Assembly: GCF_004210215.2 (NCBI RefSeq)
Contig: NZ_CP067394.1
Coordinates: forward strand, 2,542,001 to 2,606,000
Reading direction: 5' to 3'
Source: Cryobacterium sp. SO1
Lineage (GTDB): Bacteria > Actinomycetota > Actinomycetes > Actinomycetales > Microbacteriaceae
DNA: 64,000 nucleotides
Made by a program: the position numbers and the translations under genes. This document shows positions 45,258 to 53,841 of this stretch, piece by piece (the first letter of the stretch is position 1; each line of letters begins with the position of its first letter). The notes beneath the pieces were generated by a model. That model was not told the origin of the DNA and ran no database searches. It saw only the letters and a list, made by a program, of their open reading frames with translations.

Positions 45258-45764
45258 GTGGCAGAGCCACACGCGGAACTCCTGCGGGCGCTGCACGATG
45301 CCCACGGGCCGGCCCTGTTCAGGTACGTGGTGCGCCTGACCGGGGATTACGGGTTCGCGCAGGACGTGGTGCAGGAGACCCTGCTGCGCGCGTGGAAGCG
45401 TCCGGCGCTGCTGGACCGGGACGAAGACGCCGTCCGCGCCTGGCTGTTCACCGTGGCCCGCAACCTCGTGATCGATGACCGGCGAAGCGCCAAGTACGCC
45501 CGGGAGATCTCGACCGACGCCCTGCCGGAAACGGCTTCGGCCGACGCCACCGATGCCATCCTGGATCGCTGGCTGGTGACGGATGCCCTCACCGCGCTCT
45601 CCCCCGAGCACCGCACCGTGCTCGTGAGCGCCTACTACCTCGGGCGCCCCATCGCGGAGATCGCCCGCCGGGAACAGGTACCGGAGGGCACCGTGAAGTC
45701 CCGCCTGCACTACGCCCTGCGAGCGATGCGGCTCGCCCTACAGGAAAGAGGGGTCACCGAATGA
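45258..45764 (+). CDS. ECF-family RNA polymerase sigma factor
   Basis: A 168-aa group IV sigma factor. Region 2 (about residues 12-78) has FRYVVRLTGDYGFAQDVVQET and TVARNLVIDDRRS; region 4 (about 110-160) has ALSPEHRTVLVSAYYLGRPI then EGTVKSRLHYALRAMR. GTG start with GGAGG. The stop overlaps the anti-sigma start by 4 bp. With a zinc anti-sigma and a YceI protein, the layout resembles SigL/RslA- or SigK-type envelope stress systems. Confidence 0.95.
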   Translation: MAEPHAELLRALHDAHGPALFRYVVRLTGDYGFAQDVVQETLLRAWKRPALLDRDEDAVRAWLFTVARNLVIDDRRSAKYAREISTDALPETASADATDAILDRWLVTDALTALSPEHRTVLVSAYYLGRPIAEIARREQVPEGTVKSRLHYALRAMRLALQERGVTE

Positions 45765-46618
45765 CCTCCACCCCCGACGGTTTTCGCGATTGGGACGCCG
45801 CCTATGTGCTCGGCGCGCTCAACACTGAGGACCGACGCGACTTCGAACGCCACCTGCCGACCTGCCCGGCCTGCGCGGCCGCCGTCGCGGAACTCGCCGG
45901 GCTGCCCGGAATCCTGGCCGTGCTGCCCGCCGCGGACGCCGTGGCGCTGACCGGAACTCCGGCAGACCCGTCCGGGGGCGCTCTGCCCCTCAGCAGCTCG
46001 CCCGACGGCGGCTTGCCCGGCAGCACCGCCGACGAGCACCTGCGCGCCGCGATGCACCAGCCTCAGCTGCGGCGGCTGGCCGGAGCCGCCGCCCGGCGCA
46101 CCCGGCGCACCCGGATCCGCCTGGCCCTGGCCGGCACCGCCGCCGCCGCCGTTCTCCTGCTGGGCGGCGCTCTGCTCGGCGCCGCGCTGACCGCGCCCTC
46201 GACGCTTCAGGCGGGGCCGGCCGCATCCGCGCCGCCGGCATCAACACCGACGGATTCAGCACCGACGGATTCAGCACCGACGGATTCGACGCCGACGGCG
46301 ACCCGGGTCGTGGCCATGGAGCCCGTGCAGGCCGGCGCGCTCACCGCCGACCTCTCCATCACCGACACCGACTGGGGCACCCGGTTCGACTGGTCGTGTG
46401 TGTACCTGAACGAGCTGTGGAAGTACAACAGCCCCCAGAACTACGACATGGTGATGACCGATCTGGCCGGCACTTCCACCGTGCTCGCGACCTGGACGGC
46501 GACCAGCCCGAGCACCGAGAACCTCGCCGCGTCCACCGATCTGCCGCTGGATCAGATCCGGAGCGTGGAGATCCGGGCGAGCTCCAGCGGCACACCGCTG
46601 GCCCACAGCGACCTCTAG
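45761..46618 (+). CDS. Membrane zinc-binding anti-sigma factor
   Basis: A 285-aa anti-sigma factor. The zinc motif H31-x3-C35-x2-C38 (HLPTCPAC) lies in the cytoplasmic domain, a single transmembrane helix is at about residues 122-142, and the outer domain (about 180-285) is of the RskA/anti-sigma C-terminal type. The outer linker has a PTDS repeat encoded by three copies of a 15-bp unit. Coupled to the sigma gene by ATGA. The two cysteines allow redox release of the sigma factor (family knowledge). Confidence 0.92.
   Translation: MTSTPDGFRDWDAAYVLGALNTEDRRDFERHLPTCPACAAAVAELAGLPGILAVLPAADAVALTGTPADPSGGALPLSSSPDGGLPGSTADEHLRAAMHQPQLRRLAGAAARRTRRTRIRLALAGTAAAAVLLLGGALLGAALTAPSTLQAGPAASAPPASTPTDSAPTDSAPTDSTPTATRVVAMEPVQAGALTADLSITDTDWGTRFDWSCVYLNELWKYNSPQNYDMVMTDLAGTSTVLATWTATSPSTENLAASTDLPLDQIRSVEIRASSSGTPLAHSDL
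46246..46290 (+). repeat. 15-bp minisatellite in the anti-sigma gene
   Basis: ACCGACGGATTCAGC occurs at 46246-46260 and 46261-46275, with a third copy (last bases GAC) at 46276-46290 and a degenerate fourth. Each unit encodes TDSAP-type residues in the extracytoplasmic linker, so copy-number change would only alter linker length. Confidence 0.9.
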
Positions 46619-46629
46619 CAGAGCCACCC

Positions 46630-47529
46630 TCAGCCAGGCAGCGGCCGCAGTTCCCGGCTCGCCTCGGCGCGCACCGCGGCCGACACGGCATCCAGCAGCG
46701 GCGACGACAGGTTCCAGCGCTGCCAGTAGAGCGGCACGTCCACCGGATGCGCCGCCGCGAGCTCCACCAGGGAGCCGTCGGCAATCTCGGCCAGGCACTG
46801 CTGTTCGGGCAACACGCCCCAGCCCAGACCGAGCAGCACGGCGCGGGCGAAGTCGTGGGAGGTGGGGATGAAGTGGCGGGGCGCCTCGCCGGGCCGTCCG
46901 GCGTGGGCGCGCAGGAAGGCATCCTGCAGGTCGTCGTTGCGGTCGAAGGTCACCACGGGCGCCGCCGACAGCGCGTCGAGCCCGGTCGGGAGCCAGCGCC
47001 GCACGAAGGCCGGCGTCGCCACGGCGCGGTAACGCATCCGGCCCAGCGGCTCGGTCACACGGCCCTGGATGGAGTCGCGGTTGGAGGTGACCGCGGCCAT
47101 GACGGCGCCGGAGCGCAGCAGCGAGATGGTGTGCTCCTGGTCTTCGCGGTGCAGATCGAAGGTGAGGTCCAGGTCGGCGGCCACCCCGGCGAGGGCGCCG
47201 AGGAACCAGGTGGCCAGGCTGTCGGCGTTCACGGCGAGGGAGATCAGCACCGGCCGGTCGGCGGGCCCATCCTCCTGCAGCGCCCGCTCGGTGTCGGCCT
47301 CCAGGAGCTCGACCTGGCGCGCATAGCGCAGCACCACGGCACCGGCGGGCGTGAGCAGCACCGGGCTGGTGCGCTGCACAAGCACCCGGCCGGAGGACTG
47401 CTCCATGGCCTTGACCCGCTGGGAGACGGCCGACGCCGTCACGTGCAGGCGGCGGGCGGCCTTCTCGAAGGTACCGTCCTCGATCAGGGCGCGCAGGGTC
47501 TCCAGTTGGTCGAGCGTGAAGCGTTGCAT
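46630..47529 (-). CDS. lysG: LysR-family regulator of amino acid export (LysG/ArgP type)
   Basis: A 299-aa ArgP/LysG-type regulator. The N-terminal HTH LETLRALIEDGTFEKAARRL then TASAVSQRVKAMEQ, and RRWLPTGLD in the effector domain, match this branch. Divergent from lysE with a 68-bp spacer, the arrangement known from Corynebacterium glutamicum, where LysG activates lysE in response to lysine, arginine or histidine. Confidence 0.9.
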   Translation of the reverse strand: MQRFTLDQLETLRALIEDGTFEKAARRLHVTASAVSQRVKAMEQSSGRVLVQRTSPVLLTPAGAVVLRYARQVELLEADTERALQEDGPADRPVLISLAVNADSLATWFLGALAGVAADLDLTFDLHREDQEHTISLLRSGAVMAAVTSNRDSIQGRVTEPLGRMRYRAVATPAFVRRWLPTGLDALSAAPVVTFDRNDDLQDAFLRAHAGRPGEAPRHFIPTSHDFARAVLLGLGWGVLPEQQCLAEIADGSLVELAAAHPVDVPLYWQRWNLSSPLLDAVSAAVRAEASRELRPLPG

Positions 47530-47538
47530 TAGTTCAGC

Positions 47539-47548
47539 TTATGCATAA
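47539..47548. promoter_or_regulatory. Palindrome in the lysG-lysE spacer
   Basis: TTATGCATAA is a perfect 10-bp palindrome 10 bp from the lysG start codon within the AT-richest part of the divergent spacer. It is a candidate LysG binding half of the lysE control region and may also form part of a minus-10 element. Confidence 0.5.
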
Positions 47549-47597
47549 TGAGAAAGCGTAGCTAGACTGCACGGGCTCGGGTCTCTACCGTGGACCC

Positions 47598-48227
47598 ATG
47601 ACCCCCGCGACGACACTCCTGCCCGCACTGCTGGGCCTGGCGACGGGGCTCTCCCTGATCATCGCGATCGGCGCCCAGAACGCGTTCGTGCTGCGACTGG
47701 GCATCGAGGGGCGCACCCGGGTGATCCTGCCGGTGGTGCTGATCTGCGCCGTGTCCGATGCGGCGCTGATCCTGGCCGGGGTGCTGGGCATGGGCGCCCT
47801 GGTCGCGGCGGCGCCGGTGGCCATGGTCGTGGTGCGTATCGTCGGCGCGGCGTTCCTGGTGGGTTACGGACTGTGGGCGGCCCGCCGCGCCATTCGGCCG
47901 GGCGCCCTCCTGGTGACCGGCTCCCCCGGTGCCACCGGGCTGGGGGCCGCCGTGGGCACGGTTCTCGCGCTCACCTGGCTCAACCCGCACGTGTACCTGG
48001 ACACCGTGGTGCTGCTGGGGTCGGTGGCCTCCCAGCAGGATGCCGCCGAACGCTGGTGGTGGGCCGGCGGCGCCATGACCGCGAGCCTGGTGTGGTTCGC
48101 GGCCCTGGGTTTCGGCGCGCGCCTGCTGCGCCCGGTGTTCGCACGCCCAGGGGCCTGGCGCATCCTGGACGGCATCATCGCCGTGGTCATGCTCGCCCTC
48201 GGCGCCCGGCTGGCCTTCGACCTTTAG
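47598..48227 (+). CDS. lysE: LysE-family amino acid exporter
   Basis: A 209-aa exporter of the LysE/ArgO family with about six helices. The conserved N-terminal IIAIGAQNAFVLRLGIEG and the TWLNPHVYLDTVVLLG motif are diagnostic for the basic-amino-acid branch. Paired divergently with lysG. Exports lysine and/or arginine when internal pools are high (family knowledge). Confidence 0.95.
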   Translation: MTPATTLLPALLGLATGLSLIIAIGAQNAFVLRLGIEGRTRVILPVVLICAVSDAALILAGVLGMGALVAAAPVAMVVVRIVGAAFLVGYGLWAARRAIRPGALLVTGSPGATGLGAAVGTVLALTWLNPHVYLDTVVLLGSVASQQDAAERWWWAGGAMTASLVWFAALGFGARLLRPVFARPGAWRILDGIIAVVMLALGARLAFDL

Positions 48228-48303
48228 CCCTGGCGCCGTCCCGCCGTGCGTGCGTGGGGACAACGGCTGAAGGGGATTGGCGGAGCCGCGGTACGCTTTT
48301 CCC

Positions 48304-48966
48304 GTGCTCTCCAAGGACCTGATCCGCCTCTACCCCGAGCTGTACCACGTGGCAGCGGATGGCGCGTGGCCGTCGATCGAGCGGCACGGGCTGCTCTCCA
48401 CGGCAGCGCTTGTCACCCGCTGGGGTGTGCGGCAGGGCGCGCCGCAGGCCGCGATCCTCACCAAGCGGCGCGGCGAGTCGATCGAGCTCGAGCATCCGGA
48501 CTACGGCACCGCCGTCATCCGGCATCAGAAGGCCATCCACGAGGCGTCGCTGGCCGCGGCGCTGGAGGACCTGTCCCCCGGCGAGTGGTACGCCATGCTC
48601 AACGAGCGGGCGTTCTTCTTCCTGCAGAAGACCCGGCTGAACGAACTGTTGGCCGCCCGGTCGTACCGGGACGACGCGCACACCGTGCTCACGGTGGACA
48701 CCCGCAGCCTGATCACCGCGCACGAGGACGATATCGAGCTCACCAGGGTGAACACGGGCTTCGCGCAGCGGTTCAGCGCCGAGCCGCGCGGCCGGGACAG
48801 CTTCCAATCGATCGAGGAGTTCGCGCATCCCACGCGGGCGCACGCCTCGACCAAGGTGGTGGATGTGGCCGAGCTCGCGGTGTACCGCGGGGTGCGCGAC
48901 ATCCGTGAGCACGTCACACGCGTCGAACGGATGCGCGACGGCACCGTGCTCGAGCGCTTCGTCTAG
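48304..48966 (+). CDS. Uncharacterised protein, DarT-like N-terminal motif
   Basis: A 220-aa soluble protein I cannot assign firmly; NCBI may class it as DUF7002. Its N-terminus (LYPELYHVAADGAWPSIERH then GLLS) resembles the start of DUF4433/DarT ADP-ribosyltransferases, where a Y-H pair precedes a helix and a G-L-L turn. Later segments include WYAMLNERAFFFLQKTRLNE (W and R/E rich) and SIEEFAHPTRAHASTKVVDVAELAVYR. No antitoxin-like macrodomain is adjacent. GTG 48304 is the start that matches the motif. Confidence 0.65.
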   Translation: MLSKDLIRLYPELYHVAADGAWPSIERHGLLSTAALVTRWGVRQGAPQAAILTKRRGESIELEHPDYGTAVIRHQKAIHEASLAAALEDLSPGEWYAMLNERAFFFLQKTRLNELLAARSYRDDAHTVLTVDTRSLITAHEDDIELTRVNTGFAQRFSAEPRGRDSFQSIEEFAHPTRAHASTKVVDVAELAVYRGVRDIREHVTRVERMRDGTVLERFV

Positions 48967-48986
48967 CCGCCGCCGCGGTTCTGCCA

Positions 48987-49055
48987 CTAACTGGTTCCCG
49001 TGCGGACAATTGGGCCCGGCGCACCGGGCCCAATTGTCCGCATCGGTAATAGTTA
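48987..49055. repeat. Dispersed palindrome, copy B
   Basis: Core 49003-49040 is a perfect 17-bp stem: CGGACAATTGGGCCCGG, loop CGCA, CCGGGCCCAATTGTCCG. Flanks AACTGGTTCCCGTG and CATCGGTAATAGTTA match copy A. It fills the gap between the convergent 220-aa gene (stop 48966) and the GH1 gene, whose stop codon (49053-49055) lies in the right flank. Best-preserved copy of the family. Confidence 0.88.
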
Positions 49056-50258
49056 TGCGAAGGTGGGGGCGGGGGCGACCGACGGCTCGAGGCCGTTGCG
49101 ACGGGCGACCTCGCCGAGCCAGCTGGCGCTGGGCTTCGGGGTGCGGGCGAAGGTCTGCTTGTCCCAGGCGATCAGGCCGAAGGTGGGCGTGAAGCCCGAG
49201 GCCCACTCGTAGTTGTCCAGCGCCGACCAGTGCAGGTAACCGAGCAGGTCGATGCCGTCCTCGATGCAGGCGTGCAGGCCCTCGAGGGCGCCCTGGGTAT
49301 AGTCGATGCGGCGGCTGTCGTCCGCGGTGGCGATGCCGTTCTCGGTGACCATGACGGGCACGTGGTCGGTGAGCTCCCACGCGGCGCGCACGCCGATGCC
49401 GGCGGCCGGCGGGAAGAACTCCCAGCCGGTGAGCGTGGTCTCCACGTTCTCGGCGACCGGGCGGGGGCCCTCTGGGCCGATGAAGGTGCGGGTGTAGGCC
49501 TGCACGCCCACGAAGTCGTCACCCTTCACGTTCTCCAGGTACCAGTCCTCGCGCGGGTGGCCGTACTCGACGAGCTTCTCGGCGGCGCCCTCTTCGTCCA
49601 CGGCCACGAAGGCCTGGGTGGCAATGGTCCAGCCGGTCTTGAGCCCGCTCACCTGGGAGAGCACCTCGCGAGAGCGCTGGTGCGAGATGAGCAACGCATC
49701 CGCCACCTGCAGGTCGGGGTCGGGCAGCCCGTGCGCCACCAGGTTGGCGGCGTATTCTCCGCCGGCCAGCATCGCAGCGATATTGGGCTCGTTGATGGTG
49801 CACACGTAGTTGACACCCTCAGCCACGACGGGCAGGGCCAGCTCGGTGTAGCGCGCGAACAGGTCGGCGGCATCCTTCGACCGCCAGAACCCGTCGTTCT
49901 CGAACCAGCGCGGCACCGTGAAGTGCATCAGCGTCACGATCGGCTGGATGCCGAACTCGTGGCAGGTGTCGACCATGCGGCGGTAGTGGTCCACGGCCGA
50001 ACGCGAGGTGAAGCCGCGCTCGGGTTCGATGCGCGCCCACTCGATGCTGAACCTGTAGGAGTCCAGGCCCAGGTCGGCGAGCAGCTTGATGTCGTCGCGG
50101 TAGCGGTGGAAGCTGTCGGCGGCGTCCCCGGAGGGTTCGACCATGGTCGTGCCCTGGGCATGCTCCTTGGGCCACCAGTTGCTGTTGACGTTGTTGCCCT
50201 CGATCTGGTGGGCGGCCGTGGCGGCGCCCCACAGGAAGCCTTGGGGGAAAGTGAGCAT
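49053..50258 (-). CDS. Family GH1 beta-glucosidase
   Basis: A 401-aa glycoside hydrolase family 1 enzyme. Acid/base E157 in CTINEPN and nucleophile E306 in VTENGI are at the expected spacing; WGAATAAHQIEG is at the N-terminus and DNYEWASGF near the C-terminus. Ribosome site AAGGAG 8 bp before ATG 50258. No signal peptide, so it acts on imported beta-glucosides, fitting the ABC transporter upstream in the same unit. Somewhat short for GH1, as in some actinobacterial members. Confidence 0.94.
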   Translation of the reverse strand: MLTFPQGFLWGAATAAHQIEGNNVNSNWWPKEHAQGTTMVEPSGDAADSFHRYRDDIKLLADLGLDSYRFSIEWARIEPERGFTSRSAVDHYRRMVDTCHEFGIQPIVTLMHFTVPRWFENDGFWRSKDAADLFARYTELALPVVAEGVNYVCTINEPNIAAMLAGGEYAANLVAHGLPDPDLQVADALLISHQRSREVLSQVSGLKTGWTIATQAFVAVDEEGAAEKLVEYGHPREDWYLENVKGDDFVGVQAYTRTFIGPEGPRPVAENVETTLTGWEFFPPAAGIGVRAAWELTDHVPVMVTENGIATADDSRRIDYTQGALEGLHACIEDGIDLLGYLHWSALDNYEWASGFTPTFGLIAWDKQTFARTPKPSASWLGEVARRNGLEPSVAPAPTFA

Positions 50259-50321
50259 GGAGTATCTCCTTGGGGTAGCGATGGTGCGGTGTTCGTAGTC
50301 GAGGTGGTGAAGAGAGAACAA

Positions 50322-51170
50322 TCAGCTGGTGGATGCCCAGAACTCGTCGAGCATCGCGGCCGTGAAGCCCGGGTTGTCGAGGTTGGGCAGGTGACCGGCC
50401 TGCGGGATCACCCGGTACACGGCGCCGAGCTGCTCGGCCATGAGCTTCTGAGACGGGATGGGCCAGGCGTCGTCGGTGTCGCCGTGGGCGACGAGGGTCG
50501 GCACCCGGGTGGCCCGCACGTCGGCGGTGGAGTCCGGGGTGGACTGGAGGATGCGGATGCCGCCGAGAATGTTGTCGACCGAGGAGGCGATCAGGCGGTC
50601 GCGCACGAACTCGTCGTCGGCGGTGAGCGGGCTGCCCACCGGGTGGTCGAGTGCCCAGACGGCCAGGGTGCCGTGTTCGGCCACCAACTCGGCCTCGTCC
50701 TCGTGCGCACCCGCGCGGCCGCCGGGGCCGGAGCAGAGCATGGTCAGGTCGGTGAACAGCGCCGGCCCATCCTTCGGGGAAACACTGCGCAGCAGCGCGG
50801 CCCGGGCGACGAGGCCGCCCAGGCTGTGGCCCACCAGGTGCACCGGGCCGCCCGCGCCGATGGCGTGGGCGACCGTGACGGCATCCGCCGCGAAGTCGTC
50901 AAGCCGGTAGCTCTCGATGCCCACGGGCGCGGCGGAGTCGGCCTGGCCGCGCTGGCTGTAGCTCACGACCTCCCAGCCGTGCGCCGCGATCAGCGGCAGC
51001 AGCAGCCGGAAGTCCTCCTTGGAGCCGGTGAAGCCCGGCACCAGCAGTGCCACGCCACGGCTCGGGCACTGCGGCCGCACCCGGAACGCCGTGAGCGGGC
51101 CCGCCGCGGTGTGGATGCTGAAGTGCTCGAGCTCCGGGGCCAGGGCCAGGGCGCCGAACGCGGCCGTCAC
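50322..51170 (-). CDS. Alpha/beta hydrolase
   Basis: A 282-aa alpha/beta hydrolase with nucleophile elbow GHSLGG, oxyanion segment LVPGFTGSKEDFR, acid in VAHGDTDDAWPI and histidine in QAGHLPNLD. GTG start overlaps the ABC ATPase stop (GTGA), so it belongs to the transporter operon. It may remove acyl or acetyl groups from imported sugars (inference). Confidence 0.9.
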   Translation of the reverse strand: MTAAFGALALAPELEHFSIHTAAGPLTAFRVRPQCPSRGVALLVPGFTGSKEDFRLLLPLIAAHGWEVVSYSQRGQADSAAPVGIESYRLDDFAADAVTVAHAIGAGGPVHLVGHSLGGLVARAALLRSVSPKDGPALFTDLTMLCSGPGGRAGAHEDEAELVAEHGTLAVWALDHPVGSPLTADDEFVRDRLIASSVDNILGGIRILQSTPDSTADVRATRVPTLVAHGDTDDAWPIPSQKLMAEQLGAVYRVIPQAGHLPNLDNPGFTAAMLDEFWASTS

Positions 51171-52897
51171 GCGACGACCTTGCGCGGGTTGGGGATCGCG
51201 TCCAGCAGCCGGATCGTGTAGTCGTCCTGCGGGTTCTGCAGCACGTCGGCGGTGACGCCGCGCTCCACCACCGCTCCCCCGTTGAGCACCATGATGTTGT
51301 CGGTGACCACGCGGGCCGAGAGCAGGTCGTGGGTGATGTAGAGCAGGCTCACCCCCCACTGTTCGCGCAGGTCTTCGAGCAGGGCCAGCACCCCGGCGCG
51401 CAGCGACACGTCGAGCATCGAGACCGGTTCGTCGGCGATGATCACCTGCGGGTCGCTGGCCAGCGCCCGGGCGATCACCACACGCTGGCGCTGCCCGCCG
51501 GAGAGCTGGTGCGGCAGCTTGGCCGCGAACTCCTCCACCGGGCCGAGGCCCACGATGTCGAGCAGTTCCAGCACCCGGCGTCGCGCGTCGGTACCGGTCA
51601 GTCCGGTAAAGTTGATCACCGGGCGGGTGAGCGTGTATTCCACGGTGTGCAACGGGTTCAGCGCGGAGTACGGGTCCTGGAAGACCATCTGCACGTCACG
51701 GTGCAGCCGGCGGAAGTGCCGGCGGTCCAGCGTTCCCACGTCGAGGTCGCCGAAGCGGATGCTGCCGCCGGTGGGCTTCTCGACCGCAGTGATGAGCTTG
51801 GCGATGGTGGACTTGCCCGAGCCGGAGGCCCCGACCAGGGCCAGTGCGGCGCCGGGTTCGAGGGTGAACGAGACGTTGTCCACGGCGCGCACGGGGGCCT
51901 CGCCGCGGCGCGGGGCCGGGTAGATCTTCGAGACGTTGTCGACGATGATGGCGTGCTGGTCGGTGCGCCGGGTGCGCGGCGAGACCGTGGGTGTGTGGGT
52001 GGCGGCCTCGGTCCGCAAAGCCCCCTCGTTCTGGCGTTGCTGCCGGTCGGCGAAACCGGGCAGCTCCACCACCTCGGCGCGCGGGTCGGCGTAGTGCGAG
52101 AGCAGCATCCGGGTGTACGGGGCCTCCGGGTTTTCCAGGATCTGCCGGGCCGGGGCATCCTCGACGATGCGGCCCTCGTGCATGACCATCACCCGCTGGG
52201 CGGATTCGAGCACGATGCCCAGGTCGTGGCTGATCAGGATGGCGGTGAAGTTCTCGCTCTTCTGCAGCTCGATGATGGTGTTCATCACGGCGTGCTGCAC
52301 CAACACATCCAAGGCCGTGGTGGGCTCGTCGAAGACCATCAGCTCGGGTTCGAGCGACAGGGCCAGCGCGATCGAGACCCGCTGCCGCATGCCGCCGGAG
52401 AGCTCACCCGGGAACCTGTCAAGCACCTGCGGGGTCAGTTCGACCTTGCCGATCAGCTCGGTGGCCCGAGCCGTCCAGTGGCTTCTCTCGACGTGGCCGT
52501 GGGCGCGGAAGATGTCGACGAAGTGGTTGCGGATGCTGCGCACCGGGTTGAGCGCGTTCATGCCGGACTGCAGCACCATGGCGATGCCGCCGTGGCGCTG
52601 CTCGCGCAGCTGCTCGGCGTCGAGGCTGGCGATGTCCTTGCCGCCGAAGAGGATGCGGCCCTTCTCGATGTGCGCCGGCGGCTTGGAGAGGCCGGTGAGC
52701 GCGAAGCCGAGGGTGGACTTGCCCGAGCCGGACTCCCCCACCAGGCCGACGAACTCGCCGTGGGCCAGCCGGAACGACACGTTCTGCACGGCCTTGGTGG
52801 CCCCGGCGCCGTAGCCGTAGTGCACCGAGAGGTCGTGCACCTCGAGCAGGGTGGTGTTGGCGGCGGGCGGGGTCTGCCTGAACGGTGCGGGGGTCAT
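51167..52897 (-). CDS. Duplicated ABC ATPase (DppD-DppF type in one chain)
   Basis: A 576-aa protein with two ABC ATPase domains. The first has Walker A GESGSGKST (K60) and signature LSGGMRQRVSIALAL; the second has Walker A GASGSGKST (K362), signature LSGGQRQRVVIARAL and Walker B VIIADEPVSMLD. Both are of the oligopeptide (PepT) class, which also moves beta-glucosides and opines. Replaces separate D and F subunits. ATG 52897 overlaps the permease stop. Confidence 0.94.
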   Translation of the reverse strand: MTPAPFRQTPPAANTTLLEVHDLSVHYGYGAGATKAVQNVSFRLAHGEFVGLVGESGSGKSTLGFALTGLSKPPAHIEKGRILFGGKDIASLDAEQLREQRHGGIAMVLQSGMNALNPVRSIRNHFVDIFRAHGHVERSHWTARATELIGKVELTPQVLDRFPGELSGGMRQRVSIALALSLEPELMVFDEPTTALDVLVQHAVMNTIIELQKSENFTAILISHDLGIVLESAQRVMVMHEGRIVEDAPARQILENPEAPYTRMLLSHYADPRAEVVELPGFADRQQRQNEGALRTEAATHTPTVSPRTRRTDQHAIIVDNVSKIYPAPRRGEAPVRAVDNVSFTLEPGAALALVGASGSGKSTIAKLITAVEKPTGGSIRFGDLDVGTLDRRHFRRLHRDVQMVFQDPYSALNPLHTVEYTLTRPVINFTGLTGTDARRRVLELLDIVGLGPVEEFAAKLPHQLSGGQRQRVVIARALASDPQVIIADEPVSMLDVSLRAGVLALLEDLREQWGVSLLYITHDLLSARVVTDNIMVLNGGAVVERGVTADVLQNPQDDYTIRLLDAIPNPRKVVA

Positions 52898-53841
52898 TTC
52901 GTGGTTCCTTCCCGGAGGCGGGGATTGCTGATGCCGTCGACGCCGAAGTTGATCAGGGTGAGGGAGGTCGCCAGCAGCGCGATGCAGAGGCCTGGGGCGA
53001 ACAGCAGCGCCCACTGCCCGGTGAGCAGAGCGTTGGAGTTCTGCGCCCAGAAGAGCATCGTGCCCCAGCTCACCACGGTGGAGTCGCCGAGGCCGAGGAA
53101 CTCCAGGCCGGCTTCGGCGAGGATCGCCGCGGTGGCGGCGCCGAAGAAGTTGCCTACGATGAGCGAGGTCATGTTCGGCAGGATCTCGCGGAACACGATG
53201 CGGAAGGGCCGTTCGCCGCTGAACACGGCGGCCGTGACGAAGTCGCGGGAGCGCAGCGACTGGGTCTGGCTGCGCAGCACCCGGGCGCCCCACGCCCAGC
53301 CGGTGATCACGACGACCACGATGATCATGCCGATGCCGCCGCCGGAGAGGTACGCGGCGATCACGATCATCAGCGGCAGGCCGGGGATGACGAGGAACAG
53401 GTTGACGACGAAGTTGATCACGTCGGCGCCGAACCCCCGCACGTAGCCCCAGCTCAGCCCGATCAGCACGGCGATGATGGTGGAGAGCAGGCCCGCCACG
53501 AGTCCGACGAAGATGCTGATCTGGGCGCCGTAGAGGAGTTGGCTGAGCACGTCTTCGCCGGCGGCGGTGGTGCCCAGCCAGTGCGCGGCGCTGCCGTCGG
53601 CGCTCCGCTCGAAGCCGGTCTCCCTGGCACCGTATGGGGCGATGAGCGGGGCGAAGATCGCCAGGACGATGAACACGGCGAGCATGACGAGGCCGATGCG
53701 GGCCTTGCCATTGCTCCACACCGTGGAGGCGACGCGGAGAACGACCTTCCAGGCGGAGGGTGCTGCGTCGATCGGGGTGCGGGGCGCGCGAATGGCGGCG
53801 GTGGTGGGAGGCAGTTTTTCCTTGGGCAGTGAGGTGGTCAT
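52894..53841 (-). CDS. PepT-type ABC permease (DppC-like)
   Basis: A 315-aa permease with an N-terminal cytoplasmic tail, about six helices, and the EAA-like loop VTAAVFSGERPFRIVFREILPN. Overlaps its neighbours by 4 bp on both sides. Together with the DppB-like permease it forms the membrane channel of the inferred beta-glucoside or oligosaccharide importer. Confidence 0.93.
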   Translation of the reverse strand: MTTSLPKEKLPPTTAAIRAPRTPIDAAPSAWKVVLRVASTVWSNGKARIGLVMLAVFIVLAIFAPLIAPYGARETGFERSADGSAAHWLGTTAAGEDVLSQLLYGAQISIFVGLVAGLLSTIIAVLIGLSWGYVRGFGADVINFVVNLFLVIPGLPLMIVIAAYLSGGGIGMIIVVVVITGWAWGARVLRSQTQSLRSRDFVTAAVFSGERPFRIVFREILPNMTSLIVGNFFGAATAAILAEAGLEFLGLGDSTVVSWGTMLFWAQNSNALLTGQWALLFAPGLCIALLATSLTLINFGVDGISNPRLREGTTK

